A stretch of 8,946 bases of DNA from NCBI GenBank assembly GCA_009776995.1, contig WRMR01000181.1, positions 1 through 8,946 of the forward strand, read 5' to 3'. How positions within the stretch are numbered: position 1 is the first letter of the stretch; the number at the start of each line of letters is the position of its first letter. The notes under the pieces were generated by a model. That model did not search any database. It saw only the letters and a list, made by a program, of their open reading frames with translations, and had not been told where the DNA came from. Of this stretch, positions 1 to 6,331 are shown in pieces. A program made the translations under genes and the position numbers. The stretch is from Planctomycetaceae bacterium. Lineage in GTDB: Bacteria; Planctomycetota; Planctomycetia; Pirellulales; Thermoguttaceae.

Positions 1-265
1 TTTTTTTGACGAATTTCCGCCAGAATTTGGTGAATAAACGGGTTATTCGGGGGATTTTTCAATACGAAACACGCGAAACAACGAAATTGACGAACTTTGT
101 CTCCCGTTTTCACGCTTCGATTCGGCGGTTTCAAAGTCTTTCAAAGAATCTGGACAAGCGCACCGTCGGGGCGAGTATTGTTTTTTGGAGCCAGCGAGTA
201 TGCTCCACTTCCAACTGACTGATGTCCTCCTTGGGAGGCAAGAAGACACTCTCCAAATTTTTACT
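1..265. other. Gene-free left edge
   Basis: No credible gene is visible here. Short open frames exist on both strands, but their translations are basic, low-complexity and run across a dispersed repeat, so I treat them as chance. The stretch holds the 81-158 repeat and two small dyads: GGAGC (187-191) with GCTCC (202-206), and CCTCC (226-230) with GGAGG (234-238). It may be the 3' flank of a gene lying to the left of the window. Confidence 0.5.
81..158 (+). repeat. Dispersed 78-bp repeat, copy 1
   Basis: This stretch aligns without gaps to 5364-5441 at about 60 of 78 positions by hand count. The first 30 bases, around the core GAACTTTGTCTCCCGTTTT, differ at a single position. Both copies are intergenic and in the same orientation. 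Both happen to be open in one frame (a TNFVSRF-like peptide), which probably explains spurious short ORFs rather than a gene. Function unknown. Confidence 0.6.
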
Positions 266-293
266 GCCGGCCATTGATTTCGCCGGCGTTTTT
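266..293 (+). terminator. Possible rho-independent terminator
   Basis: GCCGGC at 266-271 pairs with GCCGGC at 282-287 across a 10-nt loop, followed by G and five T. The stem is short but wholly GC. It would stop transcription entering from the left edge, just before the promoter at 301-329. The right arm and T-run belong to the 112-bp repeat; the left arm is specific to this copy. Confidence 0.4.
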
Positions 294-391
294 CCGTGAA
301 TTGACAATCATCCCGCCGTTGCATACAATAAATCCTGGCAACCGTCAGAAAACAAATGACCCATCATGGATTTCTCACAGAGGGCGCAAAG
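280..391 (+). repeat. 112-bp promoter-bearing repeat, copy 1
   Basis: This aligns without gaps to 2636-2747 with about 104 of 112 identical positions. The first 55 bases, which include a sigma70-type promoter, are identical; the eight differences lie downstream of the -10 box. Both copies point toward the next gene on the plus strand. At its right end this copy runs straight into the hairpin element at 391, whereas the second copy continues into an extended palindrome. Copy 1 therefore looks interrupted or truncated there. Confidence 0.8.
301..329 (+). promoter_or_regulatory. Sigma70-type promoter in repeat copy 1
   Basis: A perfect -35 box TTGACA (301-306) is followed by a 17-bp spacer and TACAAT (324-329), five of six matches to TATAAT. 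Transcription would start near 336 and give a leader of about 370 nt before the ATG at 706, with the 391-529 hairpin inside it. The same promoter with an identical spacer recurs at 2657-2685. Confidence 0.6.
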
Positions 392-529
392 GACTCACGC
401 CAAAACAAGTTGTTCGATCACTCAGAGCCGCGACGGTTACGGAGCGGTCGAACGGGTTGAGACTCCGTTCCACTTCGACCGCTCAATAACTCTCGCGGCT
501 CTGATTAAAATGTTCACGTGATTATTGCG
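391..529 (+). mobile_element. MITE/REP-like hairpin element, copy A
   Basis: A long imperfect palindrome pairs 422-452 (starting TCAGAGCCGCGA) with 474-504 (ending TCGCGGCTCTGA) at 27 of 31 positions. Its head contains an inner stem, AACGG (451-455) with CCGTT (465-469). Flanks outside the palindrome, beginning GGACTCACGCC and ending near ATTGCG, are also conserved in the inverted copy at 6837-6950, so the unit is larger than the hairpin. The head is about 25 bp longer here than in the other copy. No coding capacity, so any movement would depend on a transposase supplied elsewhere (inference). It could also simply be a structured RNA or terminator-like repeat. Confidence 0.65.
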
Positions 530-692
530 CAGCTCCTTATAGAGCTCGTCCTGGCAATGGCTTAAGATTCCGCTCATGAATGGAAAGGGTTCACGGTTTT
601 TCTTCTCGCCACGAAGGAAATCGCGCGATTGAAACGGTTGCTCGACGAACGCCCGGCATTATCGGAGTCATGGAATCATCATCACAACTCAC

Positions 693-698
693 AAGGAG
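693..698 (+). promoter_or_regulatory. Ribosome binding site fixing the redoxin-like start
   Basis: AAGGAG lies 7 nt before the ATG at 706. It is the only strong Shine-Dalgarno match near any start in the window, and it decides against the upstream in-frame ATG at 580. Confidence 0.75.
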
Positions 699-705
699 AA
701 TTGAA

Positions 706-2610
706 ATGATCACACAAAAGAACCATTGGAAATTTCGTTGGGTGCTGCTCGCCATCGGGTTGTGCCTGCTCGTTTCGGTTGCCGTCCGGTACGTTGAAGC
801 CAGGACCGGCCCGGTTGAACGGACCGAACAAGCCGTGACGGAAGAACCTGTTGCTGAATCGGAAACGCCTGTTGCGGATATCGTTGCGGATGCCCCCGAC
901 GCGATTCCTGACGGAACGGCGCAGGAACTGCTGGAATATGTCAACCGGCAGTTGGGTTCGGGTTTGCCTGTTCCTGATAACGACGCGGAACGTGCCGCAC
1001 AGGTTGAGAAACTGGAACGTTCGCTCAAGGCGATCAACATGGGGCTGGAACGGGTTGACAACGATGAATTGAACACCAAACTTGATGAAATGCAACAAGC
1101 CCTGAAAAACAAGAACTTGTTACCGGAGTTGCCGCTTGCCCCTTCACCCCGCATAGACCTGCGCACGGAATTGCTACAGAACAAGTCATTTGTTCTTCAA
1201 TTGTTGAATGATTACGCGGAAGGTTATACAACGATATACCTGGATTACATAGCCGAACTGGAAGCCAACCCTGCGGATCGTGAAGTCGCGAAAAATGCCC
1301 GGGGAAGATATTTGGAGGGAATCGGAAATGATTTGGCTTCCAGAAAAAAAATGACGATTACCCGGGAAGCATTTTTTGAATATCAAAAGCAGGTTGTTGA
1401 TTTCCTGCGGGATAACGACAGTTTCATACAGTTACTCGCACTGAACATGCTTTCCGCAGCAATCAAGCTGGCCGACCAGGAAAACGACCGCGCGATAGTC
1501 CTGGAGACCGCCGATCTTTGCGCGTCGCTGTTTGAAAACTCCAAAGACGAATTCAACCACAGGTTTGCCTATCGTCCGCACGCGATAGTGAACAAGCATT
1601 ACCTGGCCGTGGATGGCTTGCAGATTCAGGGAAAACTCTTCAATGACGAAACGTTCGACATCGCCGCATATCGCGGCCGGCCCATGCTGGTCGTGTTTTG
1701 GCGGTCCGACCCGGATGTGGAGGAAAATCTCTTCTCACCGGCACATGCGTCGCACCTGGTTTTCCCCAGGCTGAAAGAGATATACAATGAATATCATGAT
1801 CGCGGCCTCGAAATCGTCGGCGTTTGCACGGATGCAAAGTATGAGGAAGGCTTCTCGTTGCAAACGGCAATGGAGCACTCGCGCAAGACGGCGGAGACGC
1901 TGCCCTGGCAAGCCAATATCTCCGAAAAGCTGACCACGGATGCGGGATTGCCGTCGAACGAGAAAAAATATGATCTCTTCGGGGAATACATTTTCTTCCT
2001 GGATGCCGAAGGACGGGTGCGCCACCAGCAGGGTCCCAACTGCGCGGATTTGGATTCGGCCATTGCGAAAGGGGTCAATATCACCGGCATGATGCGCGGT
2101 CCGATGAAATATCTGACAGCGGAACTGGAGCAGAAAATCAAAGACTGTTTCTCCGGCATGGAAGTGAAATTTTACATCGGCAAACGCGAAACCGTTGACG
2201 GTGATGAAAAGATCGTTGCGGAAACTTTTGACGATTTCTACCGCGTAGAGGGCGAGCAGCGTTTCGTTGCGCTGGAGATAGCCAATTGTTCAGGATGTGA
2301 TCTGCACGACGTTGAACTGGTGATTCATGCCCCGACGTTGCGAAACATGGTTTCAGACGCGGTGAAAATCATCGTCCCCGAGTTGTCCGGCATCGAAAAA
2401 ACCGGCGATGCATACCGGCTCAAGATTGATTCGTTACCTTCGCAACAAGACGGTGAGTCTGCCGGGAAAAGTACCGCGACAATGATCCTGGAATTTGAAA
2501 TTTGCCACACCGACCGTTACCTGCACCTTGCCGCTGAAGTGCTGGAAGAAGGCGAGCAGTACGGGCGTTATGAAATATTGCTCGAAGTCAAGCAGGCCAA
2601 GGCGGAATGA
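706..2610 (+). CDS. Membrane-anchored protein with cysteine-less TlpA/redoxin-like domain
   Basis: The protein has 634 residues from ATG 706. The start is chosen because AAGGAG precedes it and because MITQKNHWKFRW leads into a hydrophobic segment (about 11-28), an uncleaved signal anchor or signal peptide. A T/E/P-rich linker and a mostly helical region (about 70-295) follow. Residues about 298-458 resemble a TlpA/AhpC-TSA thioredoxin fold: a strand and turn (LQIQGKLFNDETFDIAAYRGRP), then VVFW, then LEIVGVCTD and YIFFLDAEGRV. Where the family has WCxxC, this protein reads FWRSDPDVE (about 331-339), so both redox cysteines are missing and thiol-disulfide activity is unlikely. Residues about 486-628 look like a beta-sandwich and contain a CSGC pair (528-531). 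It probably acts outside the cytoplasm (inference). The substrate is unknown. It stands alone, with its own repeat-derived promoter upstream. Confidence 0.75.
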   Translation: MITQKNHWKFRWVLLAIGLCLLVSVAVRYVEARTGPVERTEQAVTEEPVAESETPVADIVADAPDAIPDGTAQELLEYVNRQLGSGLPVPDNDAERAAQVEKLERSLKAINMGLERVDNDELNTKLDEMQQALKNKNLLPELPLAPSPRIDLRTELLQNKSFVLQLLNDYAEGYTTIYLDYIAELEANPADREVAKNARGRYLEGIGNDLASRKKMTITREAFFEYQKQVVDFLRDNDSFIQLLALNMLSAAIKLADQENDRAIVLETADLCASLFENSKDEFNHRFAYRPHAIVNKHYLAVDGLQIQGKLFNDETFDIAAYRGRPMLVVFWRSDPDVEENLFSPAHASHLVFPRLKEIYNEYHDRGLEIVGVCTDAKYEEGFSLQTAMEHSRKTAETLPWQANISEKLTTDAGLPSNEKKYDLFGEYIFFLDAEGRVRHQQGPNCADLDSAIAKGVNITGMMRGPMKYLTAELEQKIKDCFSGMEVKFYIGKRETVDGDEKIVAETFDDFYRVEGEQRFVALEIANCSGCDLHDVELVIHAPTLRNMVSDAVKIIVPELSGIEKTGDAYRLKIDSLPSQQDGESAGKSTATMILEFEICHTDRYLHLAAEVLEEGEQYGRYEILLEVKQAKAE

Positions 2611-2629
2611 ATGCCTGATGTGCAGGCAT
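2611..2629 (+). terminator. Hairpin directly after the redoxin-like stop codon
   Basis: ATGCCTG (2611-2617) pairs perfectly with CAGGCAT (2623-2629) over a 5-nt loop, starting one base after the TGA. There is no T-run immediately after it; the nearest (2645-2649) belongs to the next repeat. It may end the transcript or protect its 3' end, but it is not a classical intrinsic terminator. Confidence 0.35.
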
Positions 2630-2635
2630 CTGTTC

Positions 2636-2747
2636 TCGCCGGCGTTTTTCCGTGAATTGACAATCATCCCGCCGTTGCATACAATAAATCTTAGCAACTA
2701 TTAAAAAACAAATGACCTATCATGGATTTCTCGCAGAGGGCGCAAAG
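2636..2747 (+). repeat. 112-bp promoter-bearing repeat, copy 2
   Basis: This is the second copy of the repeat at 280-391, about 93 percent identical by hand count and in the same orientation. It fills the gap between the redoxin-like gene and the DUF4129 gene. Unlike copy 1 it runs on into an extended CGCAGAG/CTCTGCG palindrome, so it appears to be the intact form. Confidence 0.8.
2657..2685 (+). promoter_or_regulatory. Sigma70-type promoter in repeat copy 2
   Basis: TTGACA (2657-2662), a 17-bp spacer and TACAAT (2680-2685) are identical to the promoter at 301-329. Predicted initiation near 2692 would give a leader of about 195 nt before the ATG at 2888. It is the most plausible promoter for the DUF4129 gene, which would then be transcribed separately from the gene upstream. 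Confidence 0.6.
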
Positions 2748-2787
2748 ATCGCAGAGAAATCCCTCTGCGTCCTCCGCGATCTTTGCG
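2732..2787 (+). repeat. Double palindrome with two alternative stems
   Basis: CGCAGAGGG (2732-2740) is perfectly complementary to CCCTCTGCG (2761-2769). CGCAAAGATCGC (2741-2752) is perfectly complementary to GCGATCTTTGCG (2776-2787). The two pairings interleave, and the connecting loops (0, 8 and 6 nt) are too short for both full stems to coexist, so they should exclude each other in RNA. The element belongs to the CTCTGCG-type repeats seen elsewhere in the window and lies in the predicted leader of the DUF4129 gene. Confidence 0.6.
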
Positions 2788-2887
2788 AGAGCCAAAAAAT
2801 CGTTGAGGATTTGAATTTTTGACAGTGACCTGGCATTTCTTGATATGCGTGGCGGGGTGGGAGACAAACATCGGAAAACGTACCGTG

Positions 2888-3760
2888 ATGAACAGGAAAA
2901 CCCTGACAATTGGTTGCCTCGTCTTTCTGGCCGGAGTGTTATGGCACTGCGCTGTCTTTGCGAATGATGACGACCGGACCGTCACGGACGCCAAACGCGG
3001 CTTGAGCCGATCCACCGCCGGGTCAAAGCAATTCCCGTGGTATTCGGCGGAGACGGACGACGCGGCGTTTGTGCCCTTTCCAAGGGAACGGGAGCCGAAA
3101 GAACACAAACCTCCGCGCGAAACGGGCGCGTTTTGGAGCTTCTTTGCCCAAATGAGCTACTGGACGCTGTTCGGTATCGGACTGATCGTGGTGGCGGTCA
3201 TCCTGGTGCTGGCGTGGTACGTGATTTACCGCAACTCGGACATTTTCCGCAAACTCTGGAAGAAAGAGGAATACCAGGAACGCAAACGGCGCATCGAAAC
3301 GCTTCCGGAAGAAGCCCGCGACATGTTCGACGATCTGATCGGCGCGGCCAAACGTGCCTTTGAGGCGGGCGAATACCGCACCGCGCTGATTTATTATTTC
3401 AGTCACCAGCTTGTCTGGCTCGACACGCACGAGTTAATCCGCATGCACCGGGGCAAGACCAACCACGAGTACGCCCGCGAAATGAAACAGGCGGTCGAAG
3501 TCCCCGGTTATTACGAAGAGTCGATGTCGCTGTTCGAGTCGGTGTATTACGGCGATCATCCGATCACGCGGTCGCAGTTTCTCGGGATTTGGGAAGACCG
3601 TCAGAAGTTCAGCCTCGCCGTTCAAGAGGAAAAACGCCGCCGCGATGAAATCAAGCAACAGCGGCCTTACGGCACCAACATCGCGGCGCACCGGGACAGC
3701 CTCATGCTGACAGTGGACTTGCCGGAAGTGCGGCAAGCGAGTGCGATGAATAACGAATAG
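2888..3760 (+). CDS. DUF4129 domain membrane protein
   Basis: The protein has 290 residues from ATG 2888. That start gives a clean signal peptide (MNRKTLTIGC to CAVFA, cut before NDDD). Earlier in-frame TTG (2819) and GTG (2825) starts have a GAGGA nearby (2805-2809) but would bury the signal sequence, so the start is not certain. A charged, proline-containing periplasmic stretch (about 27-88) is followed by one transmembrane helix (about 94-115, YWTLFGIGLIVVAVILVLAW). A cytoplasmic helical domain (about 145-240) carries the DUF4129 hallmarks: AFEAGEYRTALIYY, then LIRMHRGKTNHEYAREM, then ESMSLFESVYYGDHPITR. The tail is charged. DUF4129 proteins are often found near MoxR ATPases and DUF58 proteins in bacteria; neither is present here. 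Molecular function unknown. It converges on the glycosyltransferase 82 bp downstream. Confidence 0.8.
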   Translation: MNRKTLTIGCLVFLAGVLWHCAVFANDDDRTVTDAKRGLSRSTAGSKQFPWYSAETDDAAFVPFPREREPKEHKPPRETGAFWSFFAQMSYWTLFGIGLIVVAVILVLAWYVIYRNSDIFRKLWKKEEYQERKRRIETLPEEARDMFDDLIGAAKRAFEAGEYRTALIYYFSHQLVWLDTHELIRMHRGKTNHEYAREMKQAVEVPGYYEESMSLFESVYYGDHPITRSQFLGIWEDRQKFSLAVQEEKRRRDEIKQQRPYGTNIAAHRDSLMLTVDLPEVRQASAMNNE

Positions 3761-3768
3761 TGCAGAAT

Positions 3769-3823
3769 GCAGAGCGCAGAGATACTGTTGCGTCTGAAAA
3801 AATCTCTGTGATCTGCTCTCTGC
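3769..3823. repeat. CTCTGCG-type imperfect palindrome between convergent genes
   Basis: GCAGAGCGCAGAGAT (3769-3783) partly pairs with the stretch at 3802-3823, which contains ATCTCTG and CTCTCTGC. It occupies most of the 82-bp gap between the convergent DUF4129 and glycosyltransferase genes. It could therefore act as a two-way terminator, though the stem is interrupted and there is no long T-run. Confidence 0.45.
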
Positions 3824-3842
3824 GTGAAACAAAACCTCATTT

Positions 3843-5168
3843 TCACTCCTCACCCCTCGCTCTCCCGTTCTCGATAAGCTCCATGATTTCCTGAGCCGCC
3901 CGCTGCACAGTAAAAAAATCCCGTGCGTTGTTTTGGCCGGTTACGCTCAAGTGCCGGCGTTTCGGCCCGTCGGCAAATAATTCTTCCAGGGCTTCCACCA
4001 AAGCGAAACGGTCATGGGGCACATAAAGAATTCCGCCGCCGGATTTTTCGACCAGTTCGGGAAAGGCCGCTTTCGCGGGCAGCACAACCGGCACTCCCGC
4101 CGCAAGGGCTTCCACAACATAAAAACCAAACGGCTCGTCGCATACGGTGGGAACCGAGAAAACGTCCAGCGAACGCAGGAATTGGATTTTCTCCGCACGT
4201 CCCGGATTCGGATGGAAACTGACGTCCTGCAACACTCCCTCAAGTTCAAGTTTCCATTGGAGCAGTTCAACCCAGGATTCGTTCCACGGATTCAGATTCC
4301 CCCCGATTTTCAGTTTGAGCGTCGGAATGTTTCCGCGATTGCGTAACTCAATATACGCGTCGATAAGAACATGCAGCCCTTTGTCGGCACACATTCGCGC
4401 AAAAAAACCGAGTGTCGGCGACGGATCGGTCACTAGGGGAACATCCGTGGAAACGTCGGCGGTCGTGTCCGCGTCAAAACCATCGGTATTGATGCCGTTG
4501 TAAACGACATGAATTCGCCGCGGGGGGAGTTCCAGCCGCGAGGTCATCACGTCCGCATAATAACGGCTCGGTGCCACCAGCAGATCAACCTGCCTGACGT
4601 GAGTGCGAATCAGGCCCCATGCCCGGCTTCGGTGCGGTTCGGGCAACTTGTCCAAAAAAGCGTCCTCGCCGGTTAAAAAACAAACCGTTTTCGCACCGGT
4701 GTCCTCCCGAATACGTTGATGCGCCCCAAGCAGGAGTGCGTTGGAAAACAAAACGACGTCCGGCTTTTGCTCCTTTTGAAGCCAGTCCATGAGTTCCCGA
4801 AGTTCCCGCCGCTGACGGCCGTGTTCTCCCTGCAACATGGAAACGGTCAATGCGCCGACTTCGGCAGGGTTGGTTTTGCTGACCTTCCGGCCAATGGTTT
4901 TCAGGAGCGGTCTGGAATCCAGAAATTTCCGCATTCCTTTGGGAACAAAACGCCAAAGCCAGGGAATTCGATGCCCCAGAAAGACATTGATCCCCCCGTA
5001 AAAGACAGGAACATTTTCACTTTGATCCGGTTCATCCAATGTCAAAGGGAGATAAAGAGGCACCATGCAAACCTGATGCCCCGAACGATTCCAATGCGTC
5101 ACCAGGGCATTGTCGCGCAGGCAATTCCCGCAGTACATTCCCCCGGCACCGGGCGTCAACTGGACCAT
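3843..5168 (-). CDS. Glycosyltransferase family 4 (GT-B fold)
   Basis: The protein has 441 residues from ATG 5168. A GTG 42 bases upstream is also in frame, but MVQLTPGAGGMYCGNC is the natural beginning of the first Rossmann strand and glycine loop. No good Shine-Dalgarno sequence precedes either start. The N-terminal half (about 1-205) has GGMYCGNCLRDN (9-20) and VPLYLPLTLDEPDQS, typical of a GT4 subgroup I recall mainly from planctomycetes and related bacteria. The C-terminal half has LGFFARMCADKGLHVLIDA (from about 254), LKIGG and the EX7E nucleotide-sugar signature EPFGFYVVE (345-353). It should transfer a sugar from an activated donor in the cytoplasm, probably for an envelope glycan. 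Donor and acceptor cannot be read from sequence. It stands alone, with no polysaccharide cluster in view. Confidence 0.88.
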   Translation of the reverse strand: MVQLTPGAGGMYCGNCLRDNALVTHWNRSGHQVCMVPLYLPLTLDEPDQSENVPVFYGGINVFLGHRIPWLWRFVPKGMRKFLDSRPLLKTIGRKVSKTNPAEVGALTVSMLQGEHGRQRRELRELMDWLQKEQKPDVVLFSNALLLGAHQRIREDTGAKTVCFLTGEDAFLDKLPEPHRSRAWGLIRTHVRQVDLLVAPSRYYADVMTSRLELPPRRIHVVYNGINTDGFDADTTADVSTDVPLVTDPSPTLGFFARMCADKGLHVLIDAYIELRNRGNIPTLKLKIGGNLNPWNESWVELLQWKLELEGVLQDVSFHPNPGRAEKIQFLRSLDVFSVPTVCDEPFGFYVVEALAAGVPVVLPAKAAFPELVEKSGGGILYVPHDRFALVEALEELFADGPKRRHLSVTGQNNARDFFTVQRAAQEIMELIENGRARGEE

Positions 5169-5249
5169 TTTGAGTCCCGTTTGACCCTGTTTGATATATT
5201 GTGTCGGCACTTTGATAAGTCGCTATGTTTGTGGCAGCCAATCACGGAG

Positions 5250-5271
5250 TTTTCATCACAAAGGCACGAAG
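5250..5271 (-). repeat. CTTCGTG-type short dispersed repeat
   Basis: On the minus strand this reads CTTCGTGCCTTTGTGATGAA, closely matching the unit at 6224-6253 on the plus strand. A fainter relative lies at 597-622 (minus strand). Short motifs of this kind recur between genes in many bacterial genomes. No function can be assigned. Confidence 0.5.
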
Positions 5272-5274
5272 TTG

Positions 5275-5346
5275 ATTTCTCGCAGAGGCCGCTGAGGGCG
5301 CAGAGATTTTGTTTTTGGATTTGGATTCTCTGCGTTCTCTGCGTGA
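5275..5346. repeat. CTCTGCG-type imperfect palindrome
   Basis: The left arm holds CTCGCAGAGG and GCGCAGAGA (5279-5306). The right arm holds TTCTCTGCG twice in tandem (5327-5344), separated by a T/G-rich loop. It is of the same family as 2732-2787 and 3769-3823. It lies upstream of the glycosyltransferase start, in the 322-bp gap that is otherwise filled by the 5250 and 5364 repeats. Confidence 0.55.
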
Positions 5347-5363
5347 AAAGAAATTATTGCAAA

Positions 5364-5441
5364 ACGAAATTTACGAACTTTGTCTCCCGTTTTAGGGTTC
5401 CGATTTGGAGGTTTTCACGTCGCGCAAAACTCCTGGACAAG
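5364..5441 (+). repeat. Dispersed 78-bp repeat, copy 2
   Basis: This is the second copy of the repeat at 81-158, same orientation and length, about three quarters identical overall and nearly identical over the first 30 bases. It ends about 50 bp from the 3' end of the AT-rich gene at 5491. Confidence 0.6.
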
Positions 5442-5490
5442 GACATAAGCCCTCATTTTCTGGTAGTTGAGCAAGTTTTAGATGTGCAGT

Positions 5491-6015
5491 CTATGCTTCA
5501 ATGTTTATACCATCAATATCAATATTGTTACCCAAATAGTTCCTTAAAACTGATTCGCATTCAGCAATCAACTCTTGGTCGTGATTAAAAAAACATGGAA
5601 TTCTATATATAACATTATACATACTTTCAAGCGCACCTCCACTTCCAATGCGAACCTTGATAATCTGTTGTTCAAAATTAATTATAAAAATATTCGATAC
5701 TTGATCTTCAAGCATTCTTTCCAACCCAACCCATGATGCGCATGCAATTTCAGAAAGGTTTATTGTAAACAAATGACCTTCAAAATGCCAAACCAATCTA
5801 AGATTTGTAAGAAGTGTCCATTCGTCTGCATTTAAAAACCATAATATCAATTTACGTTCACAAAAATCATTTTGCACAACCTGATTATCAATTTGGGATT
5901 GAATACCAGAAGGAAAATTTTCGAATAAATCCACATTTTTAATTTTTGAATAATTGTTAAAAATTGCAACAATTCGCTGTTCAAAAATAAGCGAGTTTTT
6001 GGGTTTATGTGTCAT
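5491..6015 (-). CDS. AT-rich orphan protein, possibly PH-like fold
   Basis: The protein has 174 residues from ATG 6015, preceded by AAAGG with 7-nt spacing, and ends in TAG. I do not recognise the family. There is no signal peptide or clear membrane helix, so it is probably cytoplasmic. The N-terminal third is polar and Asn-rich. The middle, WTLLTNLRLVWHFEGHLFTINLSEI followed by VSNIFIINF and IKVRIGSG, has the alternating strands seen in bacterial PH/GRAM-like domains, but this is only a resemblance. GC content is roughly one third by eye in the stretches I counted, against about half in its neighbours, and codons favour A/T third positions, which suggests recent acquisition. It has repeats on both sides and no partner gene. 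Coding status is supported by length, a plausible RBS and natural protein composition. Confidence 0.65.
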   Translation of the reverse strand: MTHKPKNSLIFEQRIVAIFNNYSKIKNVDLFENFPSGIQSQIDNQVVQNDFCERKLILWFLNADEWTLLTNLRLVWHFEGHLFTINLSEIACASWVGLERMLEDQVSNIFIINFEQQIIKVRIGSGGALESMYNVIYRIPCFFNHDQELIAECESVLRNYLGNNIDIDGINIEA

Positions 6016-6088
6016 TTGCGAGCCTTTATGAGAGTTGAGAAAACAGTTTTATTAACATCAATATCATCTCATTAGTGTATTGTAAATT

Positions 6089-6118
6089 TGTATAACTTGT
6101 TTCCCAAACTGTGTACAA
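6089..6118 (-). promoter_or_regulatory. Candidate promoter of the AT-rich gene
   Basis: On the minus strand TTGTAC (6118-6113) is followed after 18 bp by TATACA (6094-6089), about 75 bp before the ATG at 6015. The surrounding DNA is very AT-rich, so promoter-like hexamers are expected by chance and other pairs are possible. Confidence 0.3.
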
Positions 6119-6181
6119 TAAAACCAAATTTTTCTGCCATCGGCACAAGAGTTATCCTCAAAAGTTGTGTATGGTTGAAAA

Positions 6182-6211
6182 GTAGGGGCACTCACGGCGT
6201 GACCGCCCTAC
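6182..6211. repeat. GTAGGG/CCCTAC imperfect palindrome
   Basis: GTAGGG (6182-6187) pairs with CCCTAC (6206-6211), and inside it TCACG pairs with CGTGA around a central G (6192-6202). It sits in the gene-free stretch 6016-6331 next to the 6224-6253 unit. Similar GTAGGGGC-type palindromes are dispersed in some other bacterial genomes. No coding signal is seen in this gap. Confidence 0.5.
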
Positions 6212-6223
6212 CTCTGCACTCTG

Positions 6224-6253
6224 CATTTCCTTCGTGCCTTCGTGGTGAAAAAC
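6224..6253 (+). repeat. CTTCGTG-type short dispersed repeat
   Basis: It contains CCTTCGTGCCTTCGTGGTGA, the plus-strand counterpart of the unit at 5250-5271. It is preceded by CTCTGCACTCTGCA (6212-6225), which belongs to the CTCTGCG repeat style. It lies 79 bp beyond the 3' end of the PadR gene. Confidence 0.5.
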
Positions 6254-6331
6254 AAAGCCGTGAACAGTTGCCGTTTTTGTATCAATTTGTTTCAAAACCC
6301 ACCTGTCTTTTTACACGGCACGGGCGTCAAA

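Noticed and set aside
6..324. Short open frames on both strands at the left edge
   Set aside because: They run across the 78-bp dispersed repeat, have no RBS, and give basic low-complexity peptides.
580..705. N-terminal extension of the redoxin-like protein to an earlier ATG
   Set aside because: The extension would bury the signal anchor, and the strong AAGGAG site serves ATG 706.
2732..2787. H-type pseudoknot or known riboswitch in the DUF4129 leader
   Set aside because: The loops are 0, 8 and 6 nt, too short to span both full stems, and no known riboswitch core is visible.
2819..2847. A further promoter (TTGACA with GATATG)
   Set aside because: The -35 is perfect, but the -10 matches only three of six positions and it is much weaker than the repeat promoter upstream.
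4716..5588. Long plus-strand open frame of 290 codons
   Set aside because: It is antisense to the well-supported glycosyltransferase and runs on through two repeats; its translation resembles no protein.
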